Shown in pieces: positions 28,439-36,530 of a stretch of DNA of 64,000 bases (positions within the stretch are counted from its first letter, which is position 1; every line of letters begins with the position of its first letter). A program made the translations under genes and the position numbers. This DNA is from Pseudomonadota bacterium (lineage in GTDB: Bacteria; Pseudomonadota; Gammaproteobacteria; Pseudomonadales; Oleiphilaceae), in assembly GCA_002747395.1 (NCBI GenBank), contig PDPE01000029.1, positions 60,933 through 124,932 on the forward strand, in the 5' to 3' direction. The notes under the pieces were generated by a model that was given only the letters and a program-made list of their open reading frames with translations, made no database searches and was not told the origin of the DNA.

Positions 28439-28810
28439 ATGAGTGCGGAACAATTTATACCCCACCAATTTATACCCCGTAATAGTATGACAATGACCCC
28501 GGAAGCCATAGAGCACACCCGAAAGCAACTGGGCAAAAGCAATCATGCACTTGGCTTGCGTATAGCGGTAAAAGCCAGTGGTTGCTCGGGTTACAAGTAT
28601 GTCACGTCAATCGCCAGCCAAAAGGAAGAAGGCGATCAGATTCTGCATATAACCGATGGGGTGGATCTGTATGTTAACCAAAAAGACCTGCCCATGTTAG
28701 ATGGTATGGAAATAGACTATGTTACCGAAGGGCTGAACAGGCATCTTGTATTTAACAACCCCAATGCCACCGGCGAATGCGGTTGCGGTGAAAGTTTTTC
28801 GGTAAGCTGA
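28439..28810 (+). CDS. sufA: A-type Fe-S carrier SufA/IscA
   Basis: Carrier for Fe-S clusters. The 123-residue product has the three invariant cysteines in KASGCSGYKY and GECGCGESF. The core MTPEAIEHTRKQL starts about 18 residues in, after an unusual N-terminal stretch with the repeated QFIP (from a 15-bp tandem duplication). Strong SD AAGGAGGA precedes the ATG at 28439; an internal ATG at 28487 would remove the repeat part. Fifth gene of the suf operon. Confidence 0.94.
   Translation: MSAEQFIPHQFIPRNSMTMTPEAIEHTRKQLGKSNHALGLRIAVKASGCSGYKYVTSIASQKEEGDQILHITDGVDLYVNQKDLPMLDGMEIDYVTEGLNRHLVFNNPNATGECGCGESFSVS
28451..28480 (+). repeat. 15-bp tandem duplication in the 5' end of sufA
   Basis: CAATTTATACCCCAC followed by CAATTTATACCCCGT, adding five in-frame residues (HQFIP) to SufA. 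Confidence 0.85.
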
Positions 28811-28817
28811 GGTAAAC

Positions 28818-29363
28818 ATGGCATACGAAAGAGAAGTCGTACTGACCAAAAGAGACATTGAGGCCAGAATCATTCCGGCCGGTACAGAGATCGTGATTCC
28901 GGCCGATACCTTTGTCACCATCACACAAAGTCTCGGTGGCACCTTTACCGTTTCTGTCAATGGCAACCTGGCACGTGTGGAAGCAAAGGATGCTGACGGC
29001 TTGGGCAAGGAATCCACCCGGGAAGACTTTACCCCTCCCGAAGATGGAAGCGTCAACGAAAACCAGATTTGGGAAGCGCTCCGATCCGTGTACGACCCGG
29101 AGATACCGGTCAATGTCGTAGACCTCGGGTTGATTTATGACTGCAAACTGGTGAATGACAGCGATCAGGGAAACAGGGTGACCATTACCATGACGCTTAC
29201 CGCACCCGGTTGCGGAATGGGGCCTGTGATCGCAGACGACGTGAAGAGAAAGGTGGAGCATGTCCCCAATGTTGACCAGGTCGAGGTGAACCTGGTGTTT
29301 GACCCGCCGTGGAACAATGATATGTTGAGTGACGAAGCCAAACTGCAGTTGGGGCTGCTCTGA
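28818..29363 (+). CDS. sufT: SufT, DUF59/MIP18-family Fe-S maturation factor
   Basis: Accessory protein of Fe-S assembly. 181 residues: an N-terminal extension typical of SufT (RDIEARIIPAGTEIVIPADT), then the DUF59 domain with VYDPEIPVNVVDLGLIYDC and MTLTAPGCGMGPVIADDV carrying the conserved Cys, and the C-terminal NLVFDPPWNNDMLSDEAK. It follows sufA by 7 bp and precedes sufE, a common arrangement where the SufT extension is present. Not a phenylacetate PaaD, because no paa genes are nearby. Confidence 0.93.
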   Translation: MAYEREVVLTKRDIEARIIPAGTEIVIPADTFVTITQSLGGTFTVSVNGNLARVEAKDADGLGKESTREDFTPPEDGSVNENQIWEALRSVYDPEIPVNVVDLGLIYDCKLVNDSDQGNRVTITMTLTAPGCGMGPVIADDVKRKVEHVPNVDQVEVNLVFDPPWNNDMLSDEAKLQLGLL

Positions 29364-29434
29364 GCTGACAGTGTGAATCACAACAGAGCCGCAACCAGGA
29401 TAAAATTGTCCGAAAAAGAACCTTGAGAAACCAG

Positions 29435-29887
29435 ATGACCGAATTGACCACATTTACCCAAAGCCCCCTGGGCACAGTCACAACAGCCGAAGAGGTACGG
29501 GATGCCTTTTCATTCCTGGACGAATGGGAAGAGCGCTATTCCTATATCATTGACCTGGGAAAGAAGCATCCGGCCTTCCCTGAAAGCGAGAAAACAGAAG
29601 CCAATATCGTTCATGGGTGCCAAAGCCAGGTGTGGTTGATACACCACTATGATGCTGCAACAGACAGGCTCTATTTCCTGATCGAAAGCGACGCAATGAT
29701 AGTGCGAGGCCTCGCAGCAATTATTCTGACCCTGCTCAACGCCAAAAGCCCCCGGGAACTCCTCGATATTGATGTGGAAAGCCTGTTCGACGAGCTGGAT
29801 CTGTTCAGACACATCAGCCCGACCAGAGGCAACGGCCTCAGAGCGATGCTGCAGAGAATAAAGCATCTGGCAGAGTCGTTGCGATAG
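29435..29887 (+). CDS. sufE: Sulfur acceptor SufE
   Basis: Accepts persulfide sulfur from SufS and passes it to SufB. 150 residues from the ATG at 29435 (MTELTTFTQ); the track start 12 bp upstream is a TTG. The active Cys is in NIVHGCQSQVWLI and the conserved helix FLDEWEERYSYIIDLGKK is at the N-terminus. Last gene of the operon, 71 bp after sufT. No clear terminator follows; a short hairpin with a near-zero loop lies near 29960. Confidence 0.95.
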   Translation: MTELTTFTQSPLGTVTTAEEVRDAFSFLDEWEERYSYIIDLGKKHPAFPESEKTEANIVHGCQSQVWLIHHYDAATDRLYFLIESDAMIVRGLAAIILTLLNAKSPRELLDIDVESLFDELDLFRHISPTRGNGLRAMLQRIKHLAESLR

Positions 29888-29919
29888 CCGCTCCCGACGA
29901 ACCGGAGCACAGACCGGCC

Positions 29920-29955
29920 TTCCATCTGCCGACCGGATTTCCATCTGTCGATCAC
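29920..29955. repeat. About 18-bp tandem duplication downstream of sufE
   Basis: TTCCATCTGCCGACCGGA followed by TTCCATCTGTCGATCA, two imperfect copies in the 190-bp gap between sufE and the DUF294 gene. Confidence 0.65.
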
Positions 29956-30077
29956 ACTGGCCCCTGGGGTCAGTCATTGAAAAATCTGACCAATGTAGAC
30001 CTTTCGCTAATGTCCTGACCTGGCCATTTCACTGAAAATAAAAAAGCTGGTACTGACTCTTGGGAGCTCCTGCTTTT

Positions 30078-32003
30078 ATGACTGTAAAGATATCCGAAAA
30101 AGCAACCGAACTGCACAATACGGGAGCACTCATCTCTTTTCTGCGACTCCATGCCCCATTCAATCAAATGGAGCGGAGCGAGCTTGCCTATCTGATCGAA
30201 AACTGTCGAATTGCCTTTTTCCCCAAGGGGCAACTGGTTTTGTCCGAAAATGACGGGGTTGTCAACGAGCTTTATATTGTAAAAAAGGGCCAGATCGTCG
30301 GCGAGCGCTCGTCAGGCCGTAACGGAGAAACACAAAACACCTTCTCCATTTCAGTCGGAGAGTGTTTTCCCATGGCCGCCCTGCTGGGCGAGCGTGCAAC
30401 TCGCACCAACCACCGTGCAGAAGAAGACTGTTTTTGCTTTATTTTACCCCGAAGTGCCTTCTCGACCCTGTTTGCACGATCGTACGTTTTTCGTGATTTC
30501 GCCGTAAGAGGCATCAGCAGCCTGCTGGAAATGGCCAACAAACAAGTGGTAACACAGGCTTCCGAGGCCGCCCAGGACGGGTATTCACTGGATACCGTAC
30601 TTGGTGAAATAGCCAGCAACAACCCGATTGTATGTGCCCCGGATCTGCCTGTTGGAAAAGCCGTGGAGCGAATGCACGAATACCATGTCGGCAGCATCGT
30701 GGCGACAGATGAAACTCGAAAGCCCGTTGGTATTTTCACCCTTAGAGACCTGAGAAAAGTGGTTGCCAGGGGTCAGCATCAGTTTGATGTACCCCTTGCC
30801 AGAGTGATGACACCCAACCCCAAAAGCCTGCCACACACAGCCACTGCATTCGAGGCCGCACTGTTGATGGCCGAACACCATTTTGCCCATGTTTGTCTGA
30901 TCAACGAACACGGAGAGCTGGCCGGCGTCATTTCCGAACGGGATATTTTCTCGTTGCAAAGGGTGAATCTGGTTCACCTCACACGAGCGATAGCCAATGC
31001 ACCCAACATTGAGGCGATCATCTCGATTCGAGAAGATATTCCAAAACTCACCAATAACATGCTGGCGCACGGGGCCTCTGTCGTTCAAATCAACAAAATC
31101 ATCACCCTGCTGAACGACTATACCGCCCGGCGGATACTGGATTTATCAATACTTGAATACAACGGCAACCTGCCGGACTTCACCTGGCTCAGCTTCGGCA
31201 GCGAGGCGAGAATGGAGCAGACCCTGGTTACCGACCAGGACAACGGTATCGTATTTCACACCTCGGGAGATCACGAACGCGAAGCAGATCGTCAGGCCCT
31301 CATCACTTTTGCCACCGGAGTCAATCAACGACTGGATCAATGCGGATTTACCCTGTGTAAAGGGAATATCATGGCCTCGAACCCGGAGTTGTGCCTGACT
31401 CAGCAGGAGTGGCTCAACAAGTTCTCCCGAATAGTTCAAACCACAACTCCGAAAAACCTGCTGCAATCCACCATTCTCTTTGATATCCGGGCCATTTGGG
31501 GAGATGAGGAACGGGTAGAAGAACTAAAGCAGCACATGATAACCAAAATCGCCAACAATACCCTGTTTCAGAAAATGCTGGCGGGGAACGCGCTGCTGAA
31601 CAAACCTCCACTCAATATGTTTAAAGGCTTTGTTACCCAAAAAGGGCCGGACAAAACGAAAACCATCGACCTGAAAATACAAGGGCTAAGCCCCTTCATC
31701 GAAGGCATACGCATTCTTGCTCTCGCAAACGGTATTGTCGAGACAAACACCTTGAGTCGACTGGAGGCACTGACACAACTGGAAGTGGTCAAGAAGCCGG
31801 ATGCTGATGCCTGGAACGAGGCCTATTGTTTTATTCAGGTACTCAGGATGAAATTACACCATAAGCAATCACGATCCGGCCAACCTCCAACCAATCTTTT
31901 TCCGGTTCACAGCCTGAACCCGTTAGACAAGCGCGTACTGAAAGAGTCTTTCCGACAAGCTCAAAGACTGCAGCAAAAGCTGGAGCTTCGGTATCAACTG
32001 TAG
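30078..32003 (+). CDS. cNMP-binding / CBS pair / DUF294 nucleotidyltransferase-like signalling protein
   Basis: 641-residue cytoplasmic protein starting at the ATG at 30078 (GGAG upstream; track start is TTG). Order: cyclic-nucleotide-binding fold (about 25-150, FPKGQLVLSENDGVVNELYI), two CBS motifs (about 175-290, RMHEYHVGSIVATDE and AEHHFAHVCLINEHGELAGV), then a DUF294 nucleotidyltransferase-like domain (WLSFGSEARMEQTLVTDQDN, matching the G-S-x(8)-D-x-D pattern) and a helical DUF294_C tail. Such proteins lie beside DnaQ-like exonucleases and acetate-type symporters in many gammaproteobacteria; a role in sensing adenylates or carbon state is inference. The exonuclease gene follows by 22 bp. 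Confidence 0.88.
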   Translation: MTVKISEKATELHNTGALISFLRLHAPFNQMERSELAYLIENCRIAFFPKGQLVLSENDGVVNELYIVKKGQIVGERSSGRNGETQNTFSISVGECFPMAALLGERATRTNHRAEEDCFCFILPRSAFSTLFARSYVFRDFAVRGISSLLEMANKQVVTQASEAAQDGYSLDTVLGEIASNNPIVCAPDLPVGKAVERMHEYHVGSIVATDETRKPVGIFTLRDLRKVVARGQHQFDVPLARVMTPNPKSLPHTATAFEAALLMAEHHFAHVCLINEHGELAGVISERDIFSLQRVNLVHLTRAIANAPNIEAIISIREDIPKLTNNMLAHGASVVQINKIITLLNDYTARRILDLSILEYNGNLPDFTWLSFGSEARMEQTLVTDQDNGIVFHTSGDHEREADRQALITFATGVNQRLDQCGFTLCKGNIMASNPELCLTQQEWLNKFSRIVQTTTPKNLLQSTILFDIRAIWGDEERVEELKQHMITKIANNTLFQKMLAGNALLNKPPLNMFKGFVTQKGPDKTKTIDLKIQGLSPFIEGIRILALANGIVETNTLSRLEALTQLEVVKKPDADAWNEAYCFIQVLRMKLHHKQSRSGQPPTNLFPVHSLNPLDKRVLKESFRQAQRLQQKLELRYQL

Positions 32004-32025
32004 CAAGAAGAAGTGAGAATCAATA

Positions 32026-32736
32026 ATGATTGGCAACTGGTTTAACCTGTCCGGAAGACGGAAGCAAACCGACAATAAGAATAGCCTCGCTGCGATCTCG
32101 CTTGACCCGACACCAATGGAAACGCGACTGGAACACACCAGGTTTACCGTATTGGATTTCGAGACGACCGGTTTGAATATCCGGAAAGACGTGCCAATCT
32201 CGATTGGTGCCGTATCCATTTATGATAGTAAAATCGAACTGGGAAACCAGTTTGAGCATATCATTTACCAACCCGAGGTAAAACCGGGGGAAGCAACACT
32301 GGTTCATGGCGTCTCGCCCGAGGAAATTGAAGGGGGAAAAGACCTGACCGATGCATTGGTCGAGTTCTATGAATATGCAGAGCATAGCGTATTTATCGCA
32401 TTTCATGCACCCTTCGACAAGGCAATACTGAGCCGGGCGACAAAAGCCAAGTTCAACCTTCAGGCCAACCACCAGTTCCTTGACGCCTATGATGTTGGTG
32501 TCGCGTTTTTTCCGGAGCGTGGCAAATCGTTAAAGGGGCTGGATAACTGGGCAAAAAGCTTCGGACTGGATATTGAGATTGACCGTCACCATGCCTCGGC
32601 GGACGCATTAATGACGGCTGAACTGATGCTGATTTTTTTATCGAAAGCGCAGTCTCAAGGCATCCATACCCTGGGCCAGTTCCTGAGAAAAATAGAACAG
32701 TCTCAGCGGCTCTCGGGCATCAGGCACTCGATATGA
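32026..32736 (+). CDS. DnaQ-like 3'-5' exonuclease
   Basis: DEDD-family exonuclease of 236 residues. Exo I is FTVLDFETTGLN, Exo II FIAFHAPFDKAIL, and Exo III HHASADALMTAEL with the expected His and Asp. Similar to the epsilon subunit fold but without the polymerase-binding tail, so it is a stand-alone nuclease rather than dnaQ. The first 35 residues are polar and non-conserved. It sits 22 bp after the cNMP/CBS/DUF294 gene; this pairing recurs in the class and suggests a joint role in nucleotide or RNA metabolism that is not established. Confidence 0.88.
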   Translation: MIGNWFNLSGRRKQTDNKNSLAAISLDPTPMETRLEHTRFTVLDFETTGLNIRKDVPISIGAVSIYDSKIELGNQFEHIIYQPEVKPGEATLVHGVSPEEIEGGKDLTDALVEFYEYAEHSVFIAFHAPFDKAILSRATKAKFNLQANHQFLDAYDVGVAFFPERGKSLKGLDNWAKSFGLDIEIDRHHASADALMTAELMLIFLSKAQSQGIHTLGQFLRKIEQSQRLSGIRHSI

Positions 32737-32817
32737 AAAACACGGCACATTAAACTCTCCATTCTCCATGCACTCCATATCAGACGGCAGGCCCACCCGT
32801 TATCCTCAGCCGCAAAA

Positions 32818-33930
32818 TCAGGTCGATGCAGCCTGCTCTCCGATCACTTTGGCCTGAATCGAGCTTTGGCACAAAATATGAGCAGCCACCTCGCTGCGCT
32901 GACCGCCCTCTTCAGTCAGATAATACACCTTGCTTTTATCCAGGGTCGGTATCCGCTGACGGAGGTCTGACAATGGAATATGCAGACACTGTGGCAGAGG
33001 AGCAAACTCAAACTCGGCAAAGGAACGAATATCGAGAAGCTCGTACTTGAGACCACTCTCTGCGATTTCAGACTGATATTCCTGCCTGGTCACGTGTTTG
33101 ACCAGAGGGTCATTCAACAAACTCTGGAACGATTCCTTATCCAGCCGGGCAAGCAGGCCATCCTCGTTCATCACCACTGTAGCCGAGCGCACAGTATCGG
33201 AAATCAGTGCTTCTTCGCCAAAATAGGAACCACTGTTTAACCGGATGGGGCGAGACTCGTCTCCACCAATAATTACCCTCGCACTGCCCTGCATCAACAG
33301 GTAAAAGTAATCACCTTCATCCCCTTCCCTGATAATCACCTGATCTTTCGCCACTTCCACCTTGCTGAACTTGTCCAGCAGCATTTCCATATTGGAGGGT
33401 GGCAAATTGAAAAACAGGGGAAATTCCATCAAACTGGTGACCCAGGTGAAGTGCTCCTCATCAAATTCTTCGTTTCCGGATGCCTCCGCATTGCCGCTTT
33501 CCGGGCTCGCATCTTCCGATGTAACTGCAGCCATTTGCCGGGTTTTTGCTATTTCGTCAAGTTCGACTTCAGACCAGCCAAGTGCTCTATCGAGAAACTC
33601 CTGGTCAACCAGCAACATATACCCCTTTTCTATTGCCCTTGCACCGACACCGTCAGGGATCTTGCTGTTAATTGTGTTCAGACAACCAGGGCTGTCTGCA
33701 TCCAGCGTTTGCGAGGAAAACCATCCGGCTTTCACCTTGAGTTTGCCGCTCAGCAAGTAGTACGCAAAATCCAGGCTGTGTTTTTTTTCAAACACCACCT
33801 CGCCTGCTTCGAATGTCAGAACCCGACTTCCCTTTAATACCTGAGACAGATATTTGCGAGACAATTGACCCAAAGGCGAATATTTCGCCATCAATTCTTC
33901 AGTAATTTCAAGCTCTTTAAGTAACGACAT
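32818..33930 (-). CDS. Cyclic nucleotide-binding protein with C-terminal rhodanese-like domain
   Basis: 370-residue soluble protein. An N-terminal, weak cNMP-like fold (about 20-125), a linker rich in Glu and Ser, a clear cNMP-binding domain (about 175-275: REGDEGDYFYLLMQGSARVI, GSYFGEEALISDTVRSATV with the phosphate-binding-cassette Arg) and a rhodanese-like tail (LLDIRSFAEFEFAPLPQCLHIP). The rhodanese active-site position VYYLTEEGGQRSEVAA lacks the cysteine, so sulfur transfer is not expected. Convergent with the exonuclease and downstream of the symporter operon, separated from it by a terminator. Ligand unknown. Confidence 0.85.
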   Translation of the reverse strand: MSLLKELEITEELMAKYSPLGQLSRKYLSQVLKGSRVLTFEAGEVVFEKKHSLDFAYYLLSGKLKVKAGWFSSQTLDADSPGCLNTINSKIPDGVGARAIEKGYMLLVDQEFLDRALGWSEVELDEIAKTRQMAAVTSEDASPESGNAEASGNEEFDEEHFTWVTSLMEFPLFFNLPPSNMEMLLDKFSKVEVAKDQVIIREGDEGDYFYLLMQGSARVIIGGDESRPIRLNSGSYFGEEALISDTVRSATVVMNEDGLLARLDKESFQSLLNDPLVKHVTRQEYQSEIAESGLKYELLDIRSFAEFEFAPLPQCLHIPLSDLRQRIPTLDKSKVYYLTEEGGQRSEVAAHILCQSSIQAKVIGEQAAST

Positions 33931-34015
33931 GCCGACATTCCGTTTATTTGAGAGTGGTTACAGTTTCCATACACAGCCAATATATACCATTGCTGTCCAT
34001 CGGGGCACAGTCTAC

Positions 34016-34045
34016 CACAAAAAAGGCTGTCACAAAAAAGGCGCC
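34016..34045. repeat. 15-bp tandem duplication overlapping the symporter terminator
   Basis: CACAAAAAAGGCTGT followed by CACAAAAAAGGCGCC. The duplicated A-run supplies a second U-tract after the minus-strand hairpin. Confidence 0.75.
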
Positions 34046-34059
34046 GTATCAGGGCGCCT
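34033..34059 (-). terminator. Intrinsic terminator of the symporter operon
   Basis: Minus strand: AGGCGCC, 7-nt loop, GGCGCCT, then TTTTTTG. A 7-bp GC-rich stem with U-tract, about 90 bp after the symporter stop. Confidence 0.8.
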
Positions 34060-34149
34060 GAATGATATCTGTCTACCTGATGCCGATCAGAAGAAAATTA
34101 CTTTCCTTCTGACCTGCTCATCGATAGCATGCTGTCGATAGTCGATAGC

Positions 34150-35925
34150 CTAGTGCTCGGCAACCGGAGCTGCCGCTCCACGAGGAACCCGAATATCTTC
34201 AACCAGATCCTGAATACGCTCTGGTGGTGGTGGCGTCACTTTACTTACCACGTAAGATACGATGAAGTTAAGCAGCATACCGAAGGTACCTATACCTTCG
34301 GGAGACACACCAAACAACCAGTTGTCCGCCGTGTTGGCAGCAGGATTAACGAACTTGAAGTAGACGATATAACCGAAGGTAAAGATCAGACCGGTCAGCA
34401 TACCCGCTATGGCACCCTCCTTGTTCATCCTCTTGTTGAATATCCCCATAAGAATTGCCGGGAAGAATGACGCAGCAGCCAATCCGAAGGCAAAGGCAAC
34501 CACCTGTGCCACAAAGCCTGGCGGATTGATACCAAAGTAACCGGCAACGATGATCGCACAGGCTGCGGCAATACGTGCTGCCAGCAACTCCTGTTTCTCC
34601 GAAATATTCGGGGCGATATTACTCTTTAACAGGTCATGTGATATCGAGGTTGAAATAACCAGTAGCAAACCTGCGGCGGTAGACAGCGCGGCAGCCAGTC
34701 CACCCGCAGCAATGAGTGCGATAACCCAACCCGGTAACTGGGCTATTTCCGGGTTTGCCAGAACCATGATGTCACGATCCACATACAGTTCGTTGGCGTT
34801 GTCTGTCGGTGTGTTCGTTAACACGCGCTGGCCGCTGGAACCTCGTGCACCTTCCTCAAACGATGGCTTGCCGACAAATGCCTTGCCTGGAAAATACTGA
34901 ATCCTGCCGTCTTCATTTTTATCCTGCCAGGCAAGCAAACCCGACTTCTCCCAGTTCTCGAACCAACCGGGCAATTCCTGATACCTGGCATCCGACACCG
35001 TTTCAATCAGATTCACGCGAGCGAAAGAAGCGACCGCTGGCGCAGTGGTATACAAGATAGCGATAAACAACAATGCCCAACCGGCCGATACCCGGGCATC
35101 AGACACTTTGGGCACAGTGAAGAATCGAACGATAACATGAGGCAGTCCCGCTGTTCCCACCATCAAGGCCACAGTGATAAAGAAGACATCGACAGTATCC
35201 TTGTGCCCGGCAGTGTACTGGTTAAAACCGAGTTCCTGAGACAACCCGTTCAGCTTGTCCAAAAGGTAAACATCTGATCCATCAACCGTGCTGCCAAAGC
35301 CCAATTGAGGGATAGGATTCCCCGTTATCATCATGGAAATGAAGATGGCCGGAATCATGTAAGCAACAATCATTACGCAGTACTGGGCAACCTGGGTATA
35401 GGTAATCCCCTTCATGCCACCCAACACAGCGTAGAAGAAGACTATCGCCATACCTATGAATACGCCCATGTTAATGTCAACTTCCAGGTATCGGGAGAAA
35501 ACGATACCAACGCCGCGCATTTGTCCTGCGACATAGGTAAACGAGATGAAGATAACGCAGATAACAGCGACCATTCGTGCCGCTTGTGAATAATAGCGTT
35601 CACCGACAAACTCGGGCACGGTAAACTTGCCGAATTTACGCAGATATGGTGCAAGGCACATGGCCAGCAACACATAACCGCCAGTCCAGCCCATCAGATA
35701 GACGGCACCGTCACGGCCGACAAAAGAGATAATTCCTGCCATGGAGATAAAGGAAGCGGCTGACATCCAGTCGGCCCCGGTCGCCATTCCGTTGGCAACA
35801 GGGTGCACGCCCTTGCTGGCAACGTAGTATTCACTGGTTGAACCGGCACGCGACCAGATTGCAATACCGATATACAGCGCGAAGGTTCCGCCAACAAATA
35901 AATATATTAAGGTTTGTGTATCCAT
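34150..35925 (-). CDS. Sodium:solute symporter, VC_2705-type large subunit (acetate-permease-like)
   Basis: SSS-family transporter of 591 residues with about 13 helices. The N-terminus EYYVASKGVHPVANGMATGADWMSAASF-type segment (quoted in part: GMATGADWMSAASFISMAG) is the sodium-site helix; a later helix is GGLAAALSTAAGLLLVIS. Between helices lies a soluble loop of about 90 residues (about 310-400) with DKNEDGRIQYF, an EF-hand-like loop. A small DUF4212 subunit is encoded 20 bp upstream, the signature of the VC_2705 subfamily. SD AGGAG. Substrate probably a short carboxylate such as acetate, by family analogy only. Confidence 0.9.
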   Translation of the reverse strand: MDTQTLIYLFVGGTFALYIGIAIWSRAGSTSEYYVASKGVHPVANGMATGADWMSAASFISMAGIISFVGRDGAVYLMGWTGGYVLLAMCLAPYLRKFGKFTVPEFVGERYYSQAARMVAVICVIFISFTYVAGQMRGVGIVFSRYLEVDINMGVFIGMAIVFFYAVLGGMKGITYTQVAQYCVMIVAYMIPAIFISMMITGNPIPQLGFGSTVDGSDVYLLDKLNGLSQELGFNQYTAGHKDTVDVFFITVALMVGTAGLPHVIVRFFTVPKVSDARVSAGWALLFIAILYTTAPAVASFARVNLIETVSDARYQELPGWFENWEKSGLLAWQDKNEDGRIQYFPGKAFVGKPSFEEGARGSSGQRVLTNTPTDNANELYVDRDIMVLANPEIAQLPGWVIALIAAGGLAAALSTAAGLLLVISTSISHDLLKSNIAPNISEKQELLAARIAAACAIIVAGYFGINPPGFVAQVVAFAFGLAAASFFPAILMGIFNKRMNKEGAIAGMLTGLIFTFGYIVYFKFVNPAANTADNWLFGVSPEGIGTFGMLLNFIVSYVVSKVTPPPPERIQDLVEDIRVPRGAAAPVAEH

Positions 35926-35945
35926 TCTCTCTATTCTCCTGATTA

Positions 35946-36212
35946 TTATTCTTCGTGCATGTCGTATTTGCGATCAAGTGCCGCCATACGAACAACGTAA
36001 ACAAAGATTAATACCACGAAGGTATAGATCGAGCCTTGCTGCGCAAACCAGAAACCGAGAGGGAAACCTCCGATTTTAATTGCATCCAGTGCATCCGCAA
36101 AGATAATTCCGGCGCCGTATGAAACCGAGAACCAGATAATCAGAAGGACCCCCAGTAACTTGAGATTCTCCTTCCAATAGGCTTCTGCCGCCTGTTTCCT
36201 GTCTTGTGACAT
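35946..36212 (-). CDS. DUF4212 small subunit of the sodium:solute symporter
   Basis: 88-residue protein with two transmembrane helices (LKLLGVLLIIWFSVSYGAG and SIYTFVVLIFVYVVRM). The start at the ATG at 36212 (MSQDRKQAAEAYWKENLK) is supported by GGAGAG just upstream and by the family pattern AYWKENL; the track adds 32 residues. It immediately precedes the large symporter gene, the fixed order of this two-part transporter. Role: assembly or regulation of the large subunit, inferred. Confidence 0.9.
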   Translation of the reverse strand: MSQDRKQAAEAYWKENLKLLGVLLIIWFSVSYGAGIIFADALDAIKIGGFPLGFWFAQQGSIYTFVVLIFVYVVRMAALDRKYDMHEE

Positions 36213-36530
36213 ATTCTCTCCACCCTTGTTTATTACTGTACAACTTGTTTTTATTAACAGACCTAGGGTAGAGCCTTTATAAAAAGCGGGATATACGACT
36301 TTGGTCAAAATACGGATCTACTTTAGTCTGATCATCCGGTCTGAACGTTCGTCAGCCGGGCGGATTCCTGATGCAAGGGCACGACCTTGACCCTGTCAGG
36401 GTTTGACTCCGCGGGTATCAGTCACATTTGCCCCGAAAATCACCGATTATTCAATCGCCTGGCGCTTTTCTGCTACACTGGATTTTCTGTTACTCTGTTA
36501 CACTGATAAAAAACAATAGAATCATCAACA
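36213..36530. other. Intergenic region between symporter operon and SSS-histidine kinase
   Basis: About 320 bp between divergent genes. It contains a perfect 6+1+6 palindrome ACCCTGTCAGGGT at 36390-36402, a possible operator. No convincing promoter hexamer pair or sigma54 site was identified. The plus-strand ORF at 36428-36628 overlaps the kinase start and shows no family signal. Confidence 0.45.

Noticed and set aside
28818-29363. PaaD of phenylacetate degradation
   Set aside because: DUF59 match, but the SufT-specific N-terminal extension and suf operon context decide for SufT.
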